NCBI GenBank assembly: GCA_040007395.1
Contig: JBDTVG010000127.1
Location: forward strand, 1 to 13,313
From: DATGFK01 sp040007395
GTDB lineage: Bacteria; Chloroflexota; Anaerolineae; Aggregatilineales; UBA2796
Reading direction: 5' to 3'
DNA: 13,313 nucleotides
Part shown: positions 1-7,878 of the stretch, piece by piece
How the letters are laid out: each line of letters starts with the position of its first letter
How positions within the stretch are numbered: position 1 is the stretch's first letter
The notes under the pieces: model-generated
Told to the model about the DNA's origin: nothing
What the model saw: the letters and a program-made list of their open reading frames with translations, nothing else
Databases searched by the model: none
Made by a program: the position numbers and the translations under genes

Positions 1-1353
1 GGTGTGGCGCTTTCGGTTGACCGGGCGATCATTACTGCCGATTTGGCGCTCCACCCGCAGGCGAGTCCCCGTTTGGAACTCGCGTTAGCGCAGGAAGGGT
101 TTCGCAGCGAGATGGTGCTGCCGCTGCGGATTGCAGATCATCGATTTGGCACGCTCAATTTCATCTCAAAACGCTCCGACACTTATCAGGCTGATGACTT
201 GCGGATTGGGCTGGTGTTGGCCCTGCAACTATCGACAGCACTGGAAGCCGCACGCTTATATGCTCAGATCGACGAGGAGCGCAGTATGCTCGTTGCCATT
301 CTCCAAAGCACAACGGATGGTGTATTGGTCGTCAATAGTGCGTTAAACGTGGCAGTCGCTAACCCGCCTGTTGCAGAACTGCTGGGGATTGATCTCGATA
401 GTCTGCTTGGGGCTGAACTAGCAGCAGTAGTCACTAACGCAAAATTGATCGAACTGTTTGAGCAAGTTTTACAGGGCAGTGCAGTCCGGGATGCCGAATT
501 GTCCCTCTCCGAAGATCGAACGTTTCACCTCAATATCACACCTGTAACTTCAAATTTCGGTGAAGTGCTGGGTTATGTTGCCGTGTTTCACGATGTAACA
601 ACGCTTAAATCGCTTGACCAGATGAAAACTGACTTTGTTGCCACCGTCTCGCATGATCTAAAAAATCCTATCTCGATTATCAAACTGTCTGCTGCTGTAT
701 TGAGCAAATCCGCGCCACTTAATGCCAAACAGGCCGAAACACTAGATCGCATTGAGCGTGCCTCGGATCGAATGCTGTCATTGATAAATGATCTGCTTGA
801 TTTGGGGAGGATCGAAGCAGGGATGGGTTTGCTCAGTCTGCCCTGCGATCTCAAGCAAATTGCCCAAGAAGTAATAGACGAACAGAATTCGCTTGTTGAG
901 GCTAAACATTTGGCCTTTGAATTTGTCGCGCCTGACGTACTGCCTGCAGTCAATGGTGATGCACCCCGGCTCAAACAGGTGATTGCAAATTTTGTCAGCA
1001 ATGCAATCAAGTACACGCCCGATAACGGGCAGGTTACACTTGCACTGCAACACGTTAACGCGAGCGTCGAGCTTACCATAACAGACAGTGGATACGGTAT
1101 TGCAGCTAAAGATTTGCCTTACATTTTCGACAAGTTTTACCGCGTTTACGCAGAACACACCAAACAAATTGAAGGAACAGGGCTTGGGCTAGCCATTACG
1201 CGCTCCATTATCGAGCAGCATCGGGGTCAAGTTTGGGTGACGAGCCAGTTGGGGCAAGGCAGCACTTTCGGCTTCCGGTTGGCGGTACCATCGAGCGATA
1301 GCGCGTCGCTACCTGAGATAAAAAGCACACAGGCTGAACGCCATATCGCTTAG
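1..1353 (+). CDS. Sensor histidine kinase, GAF-PAS-HisKA-HATPase_c (5' end outside window)
   Basis: This is the C-terminal 450 or so residues of a two-component sensor kinase. The frame is open through base 1, so the true start lies off the left edge; the GTG at base 4 is not a convincing start. Numbering from that GTG, residues 1-85 look like the end of a GAF domain, about 90-205 a PAS domain, then a HisKA dimerisation helix pair with the phosphoacceptor H217 in the motif SHDLKNP. The ATP-binding domain follows, with an N box (N333 in NFVSNAIKYTP), G1 box (D361, DSGYGI), F box (FDKFYRV) and G2 box (G391-G395, GTGLGL). All catalytic boxes are present, so the protein should autophosphorylate. 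No membrane segment lies in the visible part, so it is probably cytosolic or anchored further upstream. No response regulator is in the window. It is convergent with the next gene, which argues against a shared operon. Confidence 0.93.
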   Translation, partial: GVALSVDRAIITADLALHPQASPRLELALAQEGFRSEMVLPLRIADHRFGTLNFISKRSDTYQADDLRIGLVLALQLSTALEAARLYAQIDEERSMLVAILQSTTDGVLVVNSALNVAVANPPVAELLGIDLDSLLGAELAAVVTNAKLIELFEQVLQGSAVRDAELSLSEDRTFHLNITPVTSNFGEVLGYVAVFHDVTTLKSLDQMKTDFVATVSHDLKNPISIIKLSAAVLSKSAPLNAKQAETLDRIERASDRMLSLINDLLDLGRIEAGMGLLSLPCDLKQIAQEVIDEQNSLVEAKHLAFEFVAPDVLPAVNGDAPRLKQVIANFVSNAIKYTPDNGQVTLALQHVNASVELTITDSGYGIAAKDLPYIFDKFYRVYAEHTKQIEGTGLGLAITRSIIEQHRGQVWVTSQLGQGSTFGFRLAVPSSDSASLPEIKSTQAERHIA

Positions 1354-1392
1354 CCACAAGCCATCAAATTGAACTAGTTTGGCTGTGGCTAA
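1350..1392. terminator. Imperfect hairpin between convergent genes, probable bidirectional terminator
   Basis: The arm TTAGCCACAAGCCA (1350-1363) pairs with TGGCTGTGGCTAA (1380-1392), 13 bp with a single one-base bulge and a 16-nt loop that itself holds the palindrome AACTAGTT. It starts at the kinase stop codon and lies 18 bases from the stop codon of the opposing gene. No U-tract follows on either strand, so the terminator call rests on the stem and the convergent layout. Confidence 0.5.
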
Positions 1393-1409
1393 GGCGACTC
1401 AGCTTACAG

Positions 1410-4400
1410 CTAATGTTGGCCCGTGATGCTATCCAACATGGGCTTGAGCCGGGGATCGACCGTGGCAATGCAGTTGATATAGGGTTTAGCGTTGTCAAGG
1501 TTGGTGTTGGCATCGCCGATGTTCAAGGCTGGCAAGTTTGCCACACAACCCTGATAGGCTTTGGCGTAACCTTCTGCATCCTGCAATGCAGGCTGGAGAT
1601 CTTTGCCATTTAACACATAACCATCGAACGCTTCAAAGAGCCAATTCTGAAGGATCGCCATCGACACAGTACCACTGGCGTAATTCATGGTCGGAATTGC
1701 AAGCGTGTTCGGTGATTTGAGCAGCGTATCAATCTGATCATACAGCGCCACCGTATCGGGGTTTGTGATTACGTTCAGCGCTGAATTGGTAAGCTGGGCA
1801 TGACGGGCTGGCATTTCCGAGAATAATTCTGGGTGTTGGGCAAGTGTACTGATCAGACGGTAGCACGCTTCGGGATTTTGGGCGTGGGCGCTGATATAAG
1901 CGGTTCCCAGATCATAAGCGATAACGTTATATTGGGTGCCTCTGGGGAACAGTGTTATTTTGTAGGTATCGTTGTTAAGCGGCCCCTTCTTACCCATTTC
2001 TGCTCGGTCTTGATTGTGCAGCCGTGTGGGATAAATAGCAGTCTTGTCAGTGGGGCCGTCGCCCCCACCCACAAACAGATTACCCATTGCCGCGTAATCG
2101 ATATAGCCACCCTTCGCCAGATCAAGTACCTGTCGGATAGCGTTTACGGTGGCAGGATCGGTGAAGTGAATGGTTTCTGGCGTAGTCCGGTAGTCAATCG
2201 GGAGACCACCGTAGCCTGCAATCAGCGCTAGCAGATAGGTTCCATCGTCCCGCGCTGCAAACGGGGTTGGGCTTTGCTTGTCGGGTTTGAGCGCTTTGAG
2301 TGCATCGGCAAAAGCATCGATTGTCCAAGTATTTGCTGGATCGGGCAGATTGGCCTGTGCAAACTTGGTGCTGTCGTAGCGCAGGACAGTTGGCTCAATA
2401 GTCAGAGGCAGCGCCCACGTTTTGCCCTCCTTCTGAACGGTTGCCATGACATTACCAAGCATATCGGCTTTGTCGAAGGACTTATCTGCATCCAGAAAAG
2501 GATCGAGGCTGACCAGCGAACTCGTGTTGATCTCCTGTACCGCATTATTGGGCAGATAGAAACAGTCGGCATTAGCGGCGGCTTGGGTTGCTGTATCCTG
2601 ACTGACCATTAGTTTCACTTGCCCGACCTGTGGATCGCTGGCGGCGAAGTCTTGCAGAACTCTATCCCACCGATCTTGTGTTGGCAGTGGATCACTGATC
2701 GAAGAAACATCGAACTTAAGCGCGATCTTGCCGGGAGGCGGTGCGGCGATTGTCGGCTCGACGATATTCAAGGCTAGTTTACCTTTTTTGTCATCAGCCG
2801 CTTTAAGATCGCTCACGGCTTGCACTTCGGCAGTTTGAAGCACGCTTTGCACGGAGGCACTGCTCGAAATGTTGAATGAGGCGTTGTTGATGTAGGTCAT
2901 AAACCTCAAGTCAGCGAAGCTCAGGCCATTGGCAAGGCCCTGCTCATACAGCGCTTGATAGTCAGCCGCAACTCCGATTCGTGAGCCTTGCCCTTGATAG
3001 TTATATAGGCTTTTGCGGGCGGAGGTGGCTGCTTTGTTGACGGCAAGTTCACCCTGAAACGTCAGGAATTTTGCCAGCGCATAAGCCAGATCTGGATGCT
3101 GTGTCGCGGCACTGACGGCGAAGCCTTCAACATACAGGCCACCTTTACTCCCCGGCAGCAAAACCGCACTGCGTTTTACTGGCAAAATAGAGAGTTCTCT
3201 GATCGAGAGAAGACTCATGGCTGTAATGCGGAGATCGTTGCCGAAATAGCCCGCATCGTTCAACTGGTGCCAGTTATCGAGCAACGCTACAACGTCGGGT
3301 TTGTCTAGCTGTGGTTGGTTAGGGATGGTGCTGTCATCAACCAAGTTATGACCTAGTAGACTTCGCCACAGTAACACGCGGCTTGACCGTCCATCGTTGG
3401 CAAAACCGGGTGCCGTAACATGCCCCGACGAATCCTTGACCGTGACGGCTTTGACTGCGGCGACAAAATCATCCAGTGTCCATTTATCGCTAGGGTAGGC
3501 GATACCCGCCCTGTCGAAAGCCGCCGGATCATAAGCTAACACGCCAATATCAAGATCGAAAGGCAACGCCCATATTCCTTGATCCCATTGGAAGGATTGC
3601 CATACTGCTGGATAGAAGTCATCAGCTTTGAGCGAAGCGTCATTTTGAGCTAATGGGGCAAGGTCAAGGAAGTATCCGGCGCGGCTAGCCTGCGGTGAAA
3701 TGCTATCCTGATTGACCAATACAACATCTGCTGTATTTGCCATCTTTTGGAGTGCAGCGAAATGAGCATCGATGCCGTCGGCGGCATCGGGTACGGGCGG
3801 CACATTTACCACAGTCAGAGTAACGCCGGGGTTGGCGGACTCAAACTCGCCCAACATCTTTTCCGTAATTGTTTGCTTGAGGCCGGAATCAACTGCCAAA
3901 GTTAGGCTAACTGGGTTGCTCTGAGCCACTGTATATATTGGGTGGATCGCACTCAGCGGCAGCACTAACATGCCAACTAACCCAACCAGCAGTGCTCGTT
4001 GTATTCGACTCAAAGGCACACGGTGTTGGTTAGGGCGCAATATACTACGGATACGCTGTTCCAGATCAGAGCGATGCGCCATCGCCAGACCAATGGCAAA
4101 AAAGATCCTTTTGCGCTGGATGGTTCGGGCAATATCGATCAGGTGGCTAGCATAATCAACCCCCTTGATCCCCGCATTTAGCACATAGTCATCGCTGGCT
4201 TGTTCGCGTTCGATAGAGGCTTGTCGCGCTACCAGCCACACCAGCGGGTTGAACCAGTTAACCGTGCAACTAAACAGCGTGAACCATTGCGTCAAATAAT
4301 CCCAACGGGCAACATGGGCCAGTTCGTGCAGCAAGACCACACGCCGCCGTGACATTGACCAGTTTAGCGCCTCGGTAGGCAACGAGATGATTGGATGCAG

Positions 4401-5060
4401 CAATCCCCACGTCATTGGGACATCTATCGAGTCGGACAGTAGCAAACGGACTGAGTGACGCACCTTGAGCAATTGCGCCGTATTGTTGAGCACTCCGAGC
4501 CAAGTTGGCTCAGTTAGCGATATGCCGCGCCGACTCAGGTAGCGTATCTTAGTCCACTGTCGCAGCCAGCACCCCAGAATACCGAGTACCCCGAACAACC
4601 AGATTGCCAAAATAGCTATGGCCCATGAAATGACAGGGAGTGTTGAGTTAACAGGTTTTACAAGTGTTGGCGGTTTGTCACCGCTGCTCACTGCCGATTT
4701 AGGTGGGAGTGTTTGAGCAGTCGTTAGCGATGTAGTTGTATTCGCTTGGGCAGAAACGAAGGATTTGCGATTGACTGGAGCTAGAGTCGTGGCGAAAAAG
4801 TCAAACCGCGAAGGGGCATGGGCCGCGGCTTCCCGGCTCGGCGAAACTATTGCGCTAGCAACTGTCAGGATTGGCAGCAATAAAGCACTGATCAAGCCCA
4901 GCATACACAGCCAGTGGCGGAACGCCGCCGTCCCACGCCGCATAAAATGCAGCACCGCATAGACCACCAGCAAGACTAATACAACTTTGACGAAGGAAAT
5001 TCCCAACAATCCAGCGAGTTGAGATGCCGTATCCTCATTAAGGTTAGTCAAGAGAGTCAT
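1410..5060 (-). CDS. BlaR1-type M56 membrane metalloprotease fused to tandem ABC-type solute-binding domains
   Basis: Residues 1-380 are a BlaR1/MecR1-like M56 module. Membrane segments lie at about 20-40, 50-72, 142-166 and 356-378. The basic stretches after segments 1 and 3 predict a cytosolic protease loop and an outside C-terminus, as in BlaR1. The zinc site is HELAH (H245, E246, H249); E286 in EREQASDDYVL is the likely third ligand, with Ser where the family often has Cys. The 838 residues after segment 4 are not a penicillin-binding domain. About 385-755 and 777-1200 each resemble family-1 extracellular solute-binding proteins, and share the pattern WALP...L.YD...F..A...WT[LI]D.F..A.KA (497-538 and 882-922). 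By family analogy, ligand binding outside would activate the cytosolic protease and inactivate the BlaI-like partner; this is inference. It starts inside the repressor gene (17-base overlap) with a strong ribosome site. The ligand is unknown. The fold of the second half is less certain than the first. Confidence 0.88.
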   Translation of the reverse strand: MTLLTNLNEDTASQLAGLLGISFVKVVLVLLVVYAVLHFMRRGTAAFRHWLCMLGLISALLLPILTVASAIVSPSREAAAHAPSRFDFFATTLAPVNRKSFVSAQANTTTSLTTAQTLPPKSAVSSGDKPPTLVKPVNSTLPVISWAIAILAIWLFGVLGILGCWLRQWTKIRYLSRRGISLTEPTWLGVLNNTAQLLKVRHSVRLLLSDSIDVPMTWGLLHPIISLPTEALNWSMSRRRVVLLHELAHVARWDYLTQWFTLFSCTVNWFNPLVWLVARQASIEREQASDDYVLNAGIKGVDYASHLIDIARTIQRKRIFFAIGLAMAHRSDLEQRIRSILRPNQHRVPLSRIQRALLVGLVGMLVLPLSAIHPIYTVAQSNPVSLTLAVDSGLKQTITEKMLGEFESANPGVTLTVVNVPPVPDAADGIDAHFAALQKMANTADVVLVNQDSISPQASRAGYFLDLAPLAQNDASLKADDFYPAVWQSFQWDQGIWALPFDLDIGVLAYDPAAFDRAGIAYPSDKWTLDDFVAAVKAVTVKDSSGHVTAPGFANDGRSSRVLLWRSLLGHNLVDDSTIPNQPQLDKPDVVALLDNWHQLNDAGYFGNDLRITAMSLLSIRELSILPVKRSAVLLPGSKGGLYVEGFAVSAATQHPDLAYALAKFLTFQGELAVNKAATSARKSLYNYQGQGSRIGVAADYQALYEQGLANGLSFADLRFMTYINNASFNISSSASVQSVLQTAEVQAVSDLKAADDKKGKLALNIVEPTIAAPPPGKIALKFDVSSISDPLPTQDRWDRVLQDFAASDPQVGQVKLMVSQDTATQAAANADCFYLPNNAVQEINTSSLVSLDPFLDADKSFDKADMLGNVMATVQKEGKTWALPLTIEPTVLRYDSTKFAQANLPDPANTWTIDAFADALKALKPDKQSPTPFAARDDGTYLLALIAGYGGLPIDYRTTPETIHFTDPATVNAIRQVLDLAKGGYIDYAAMGNLFVGGGDGPTDKTAIYPTRLHNQDRAEMGKKGPLNNDTYKITLFPRGTQYNVIAYDLGTAYISAHAQNPEACYRLISTLAQHPELFSEMPARHAQLTNSALNVITNPDTVALYDQIDTLLKSPNTLAIPTMNYASGTVSMAILQNWLFEAFDGYVLNGKDLQPALQDAEGYAKAYQGCVANLPALNIGDANTNLDNAKPYINCIATVDPRLKPMLDSITGQH
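1461..3908 (-). repeat. Diverged tandem duplication of a solute-binding domain inside the M56 gene
   Basis: The two halves of the sensor (protein residues 385-755, bases 2796-3908; residues 777-1200, bases 1461-2732) show the same order of motifs. Each has an N-terminal beta strand after a proline-rich lead (VSLTLAV / KIALKFD), then WALP followed by a YD..F segment and a WT.D.F helix, and a helical C-terminal half. They are joined by a linker rich in Ala, Asp, Lys and Pro (about 752-777). Protein identity is low overall, so the duplication is old or the two domains were joined from different parents. Confidence 0.65.
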
Positions 5061-5445
5061 CTTCTTTCTCCTCCTTTTTCGCCTGTTCGATAAGCTGTGT
5101 TAGTTCGTCCAAATCACTTTCCGAGAGATCATTGGTGGACAGCAACGTAGCGACCATCTTCGGAACCGATCCGCCAAAGAACGTTTCCATCAGATGAGAC
5201 AGCGCAGAACGCTTCACTTTTTCGGGAGCGAGCGACGGCGCGTAGATAAAACGGCCACCTTCGCGGCGGTGCGTGAGATGTCCTTTTTGTTCCAGAATAG
5301 TCAGTAAAGTACGCACTGAGGAATTGCTGGGCGGGTCAGGCAAGCGTTCCATAATCTCTACGGCGGTAGCTTCGCCAAGCTGAAAAATAACATCCATGAT
5401 TTGACTTTCGCGGCGACTAAGCTGCGTATGGAGTGGATCGACCAT
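5044..5445 (-). CDS. BlaI/MecI/CopY-family winged-helix repressor
   Basis: A 133-residue protein, close to the usual 120-130 of the family. Residues 5-70 form the winged helix: LSRRESQIMDVIF opens helix 1, AVEIMERLP and SSVRTLLTILEQKGHL give the recognition region, and REGGRFIYAP the wing. The C-terminal part (ALSHLMETFFGGSVPKMVATLL, then an acidic and lysine-rich tail) is the dimerisation region. BlaI-type dimers bind a palindrome over their own promoter and leave it after cleavage by the partner M56 protease. The gene is first in the operon, preceded by AAAGGAAAGGG, and overlaps the protease gene by 17 bases. A perfect palindrome lies on its -10 element, so autorepression is likely. No beta-lactamase or penicillin-binding protein gene is near, so a role in antibiotic resistance is not supported here. 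The precise cleavage site cannot be read from the sequence. Confidence 0.93.
   Translation of the reverse strand: MVDPLHTQLSRRESQIMDVIFQLGEATAVEIMERLPDPPSNSSVRTLLTILEQKGHLTHRREGGRFIYAPSLAPEKVKRSALSHLMETFFGGSVPKMVATLLSTNDLSESDLDELTQLIEQAKKEEKEDDSLD
5068..5074 (-). promoter_or_regulatory. Strong Shine-Dalgarno for the M56 gene inside the blaI-like gene
   Basis: GGAGGAG on the - strand lies 7 bases before the ATG at 5060. It sits within the Lys/Glu-rich C-terminal codons of the repressor gene, so the two genes are probably translationally coupled and it fixes the start of the M56 protein. Confidence 0.8.
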
Positions 5446-5466
5446 TTCTACCCTTTCCTTTATTGC

Positions 5467-5488
5467 AACTGCTAATTTTTTAGCAGTT
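5467..5488. promoter_or_regulatory. Candidate BlaI-like operator, perfect 9+9 bp palindrome
   Basis: AACTGCTAA, a four-base TTTT spacer, and TTAGCAGTT form a perfect inverted repeat. It overlaps the -10 element of the repressor operon and covers the expected transcription start, the usual place for a BlaI/MecI operator. The half-site differs from the staphylococcal TACTACA consensus, so the match is by form and position and not by sequence. Confidence 0.65.
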
Positions 5489-5513
5489 TAAGAGATTAGG
5501 ATCGAAAAGTCAA
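5485..5513 (-). promoter_or_regulatory. Promoter of the blaI-like/M56 operon
   Basis: Read on the - strand, TTGACT (5513-5508) and TAAACT (5490-5485) are separated by exactly 17 bases, a near-consensus housekeeping promoter. The -10 element runs into the right arm of the palindrome, so operator binding would block it. Confidence 0.7.
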
Positions 5514-5528
5514 GAGTAAATGCGAAAA

Positions 5529-5539
5529 TTTTAGCAAGT
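5529..5539. promoter_or_regulatory. Possible extra operator half-site between the divergent promoters
   Basis: TTTTAGCAAGT here repeats TTTTAGCAGTT of the main palindrome (5478-5488) with one extra A, 51 bases away, about five helical turns. It lies upstream of the -35 of the repressor operon and between the two divergent promoters. It could be a weak second site, or a coincidence in AT-rich DNA. Confidence 0.3.
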
Positions 5540-5555
5540 GGGCAAAATCTGATTA

Positions 5556-5583
5556 TGAACATAAGTTCCGAAAATGTTATAAT
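5556..5583 (+). promoter_or_regulatory. Probable recD2 promoter
   Basis: A consensus TATAAT (5578-5583) is preceded at 16 bases by TGAACA (5556-5561), a 4/6 match to TTGACA. Transcription would begin near 5590, which rules out the ATG at 5584 as the start codon on this transcript. Confidence 0.5.
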
Positions 5584-5628
5584 ATGCGCCTCAGTAGGGA
5601 TCACAATGTAAAGGGTAGTGCATCGGTT

Positions 5629-7830
5629 ATGCAGCGAGAAACTATCGAGGGTGTCGTCGAGGAAATCATCTACTACAGTGCGGAAAGCGGCTACACCGTC
5701 TTGAGCTTGCAGCTCACTATCGCTATCCCGCAGACTGACGAAGTGGTGGTCGTAGGCAAACTCCTCGAATTGCAGCCGGGTGAAACGGTTCGCTTTACTG
5801 GCTCGTGGACGGTACACAAAGATTACGGGCAGCAGTTCAAGGCTGAGGCGATGCACCTGATCACCACGAGCAAAGATAGCGTAGAAAGTTATCTCGCTAG
5901 TGGTCTAATTGATGGTATTGACAAAAGAACTGCCCGACGGATACTTGATTTTTTCGGCGCAAATGCTATCGATATATTAGATAGTCAGCCATCACGCATC
6001 GGGGAAGTTCCGGGCATCAATACTACCCGCGCCAAAATGATCGCCGCTTCATGGTCTGAACAGCGCCGATCTCGCAAAGTCATGTTGTTTTTGCAGAATT
6101 ATGGCATTACGGCAGGGCTGGCGCACAAAATCTTTGAGACTTACGGCGACGATACGATCAAGGAAGTCGAGAAAAACCCTTACCAGTTGGCGGTAGACAT
6201 CGAAGGAGTCGGCTTCAAAGTTGCCGATGAGATCGCACAGGCGATGGGACTGGCCAATGATTCGCCGCCGCGTGTAAGAGCTGGCATTCTCTATGCGCTG
6301 AATACGTTGGGTACTGAGGGCAATGTCTATGGGCCACGCCCATTAGTGATTGAAAAAACTTGCGAACTGCTTGGCGTGACTCCCGATTTGTGTGAAGCAG
6401 CGATCACTGCGCTTAAACGGCAAAAAGATATTTACGCCGTCAAGAAGAAAAACGGGCCGTCCGGCAATATCGAAGCGCTGTACCTGCCCAAGATGTTCGA
6501 CAATGAACAGAGTGTTGCCGAGAAACTGCGGGCGATAGCTGCGGGAAAGGCCTCAACACTCAAAAAGGTCAAAACATTTGACTGGAACGCCTTCTTTGAA
6601 AAACTGGCAACGACTAGCAAAGTTGTCCTAACCACACAGCAGCAAGAAGCAGTTCATGCCACCCTGAGCAATAAGATCTGCGTGTTGACAGGTGGGCCGG
6701 GGACAGGCAAAACCACAACATTGCGAACGGTCATTCGGGCGCTAGATGCCATTGAGGCGAACTATGTATTGGCTAGCCCGACTGGTCGGGCTGCCCGCCG
6801 TCTAAACGAGGCGACGGATCGCCCCGCCCGCACTATTCACCGATTGCTCGGTTATTCAGTCGATGGCGGTTTTATCAACGATGAAAGCAATCCGCTAGAC
6901 GGCGACATTGTGATTATCGACGAAGCCTCGATGCTCGATCTGGAACTGTTCGCCCGCTTGCTGGACGCGATGACCGAAAAGATGCACCTGATGTTAGTCG
7001 GAGACGTGGATCAGTTGCCAAGTGTTGGCGCAGGCGATGTGCTGCATGATGTTATTGATAGCGGTTTGGCGCACGTTACCCGGTTGGATGAAGTGTTCCG
7101 GCAGGCTAGCGATAGTCATGTTACTGTAAACGCTCATCGTATCAATCGGGGCGAAATGCCCGATCTGAGCAACAGCAGCCGCGACTTCTTCCTTTTTAAC
7201 GTCGCTGAGGGCGAAGCCGCGCTCGATCTACTGGTAGATGTGGTATCAAAGCGCATCCCGACCAAATTCAACCTTGACCCTCTTAACGATGTTCAAGTGT
7301 TGGCTCCGATGTATAAGGGCGAGATCGGCATTACCGCGCTGAATGATCGCTTGCAAGCAGTGCTTAATCCGTTGGATAGAAATGTTGAGCATGTGATCGC
7401 TGGACGTAAATTCCGTATGGGTGACAAAGTAATCCAGACTCGCAACAACTACGAGAAAGACGTGTACAACGGCGATATTGGGCGCATCACTGAGATCGAT
7501 CCAGTAAAGCAGGTATTAGAAATCGACTTTGACGGGCGCTTACTCGTTGAATACGATTGGAAAGAAGCAGGCGATCTGTTCCACGCCTTCGCGATTAGTA
7601 TCCATCGCAGTCAGGGTAGCGAATATCCAGCAGTCGTGATCCCGGTGATGGTGCAGCATTCACGGATGCTCCAACGCAACCTAATCTACACAGCGATTAC
7701 GCGGGCCAAGCAACTAGTTGTGCTAGTTGGGACGCGCCGTGCGATCCAAATGGCGGTTGATAATGATCGTGTTGCCCATCGCTATAGCGGCCTTGTTTGG
7801 CAGATCCAGAACCCGCCTAATTTACCGTAG
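5629..7830 (+). CDS. recD2: RecD2-type 5'-3' DNA helicase (SF1B)
   Basis: A 733-residue helicase of the RecD2 type, which acts without RecBC in many Firmicutes, Deinococci and Chloroflexota in DNA repair and replication-fork maintenance. The N-terminal part begins IEGVVEEIIYYSAESGYTVL, the standard RecD2 opening, then helix-hairpin-helix segments (about 88-200, with GLIDGI, GEVPGI and IEGVGF) that separate RecD2 from short RecD. Motor motifs are complete: Walker A GGPGTGKT (355-362), Walker B DEAS (D431, E432), VGDVDQLPSVG, IHRSQGSE (658-665) and YTAITRAK (687-694). The ATG at 5629 is chosen over the in-frame ATG at 5584 because 5584 abuts the -10 element and the family starts near here; AAGGG (5611-5615) is a rather distant ribosome site. 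The gene is divergent from the BlaI-like operon and leads a same-strand run with the serpin and esterase genes. Confidence 0.95.
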   Translation: MQRETIEGVVEEIIYYSAESGYTVLSLQLTIAIPQTDEVVVVGKLLELQPGETVRFTGSWTVHKDYGQQFKAEAMHLITTSKDSVESYLASGLIDGIDKRTARRILDFFGANAIDILDSQPSRIGEVPGINTTRAKMIAASWSEQRRSRKVMLFLQNYGITAGLAHKIFETYGDDTIKEVEKNPYQLAVDIEGVGFKVADEIAQAMGLANDSPPRVRAGILYALNTLGTEGNVYGPRPLVIEKTCELLGVTPDLCEAAITALKRQKDIYAVKKKNGPSGNIEALYLPKMFDNEQSVAEKLRAIAAGKASTLKKVKTFDWNAFFEKLATTSKVVLTTQQQEAVHATLSNKICVLTGGPGTGKTTTLRTVIRALDAIEANYVLASPTGRAARRLNEATDRPARTIHRLLGYSVDGGFINDESNPLDGDIVIIDEASMLDLELFARLLDAMTEKMHLMLVGDVDQLPSVGAGDVLHDVIDSGLAHVTRLDEVFRQASDSHVTVNAHRINRGEMPDLSNSSRDFFLFNVAEGEAALDLLVDVVSKRIPTKFNLDPLNDVQVLAPMYKGEIGITALNDRLQAVLNPLDRNVEHVIAGRKFRMGDKVIQTRNNYEKDVYNGDIGRITEIDPVKQVLEIDFDGRLLVEYDWKEAGDLFHAFAISIHRSQGSEYPAVVIPVMVQHSRMLQRNLIYTAITRAKQLVVLVGTRRAIQMAVDNDRVAHRYSGLVWQIQNPPNLP

Positions 7831-7862
7831 CATATCCCGATCCGAAGCTCTCAATTGAATAT

Positions 7863-7868
7863 AGGGGA
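7863..7868 (+). promoter_or_regulatory. Ribosome binding site that decides the serpin start
   Basis: AGGGGA lies 10 bases before the ATG at 7879. It falls inside the reading frame if the upstream TTG at 7855 were used, so the ATG is the better start. Confidence 0.6.
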
Positions 7869-7878
7869 AACGTGCCAA

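Noticed and set aside
588..1167. Long open frames on the - strand opposite the kinase gene
   Set aside because: They overlap a complete set of kinase motifs, contain no recognisable domain and have no ribosome site that stands out; they are shadows of the kinase gene.
5044..5445. Beta-lactam resistance regulator (blaI-blaR1 proper)
   Set aside because: The repressor family fits, but the partner lacks a penicillin-binding domain with its SxxK motif region, and no beta-lactamase gene is present, so a beta-lactam role is not supported.
7855..7878. TTG at 7855 as serpin start
   Set aside because: It would place the ribosome site AGGGGA inside the gene and add eight residues unlike serpins; the ATG at 7879 has the correct spacing.
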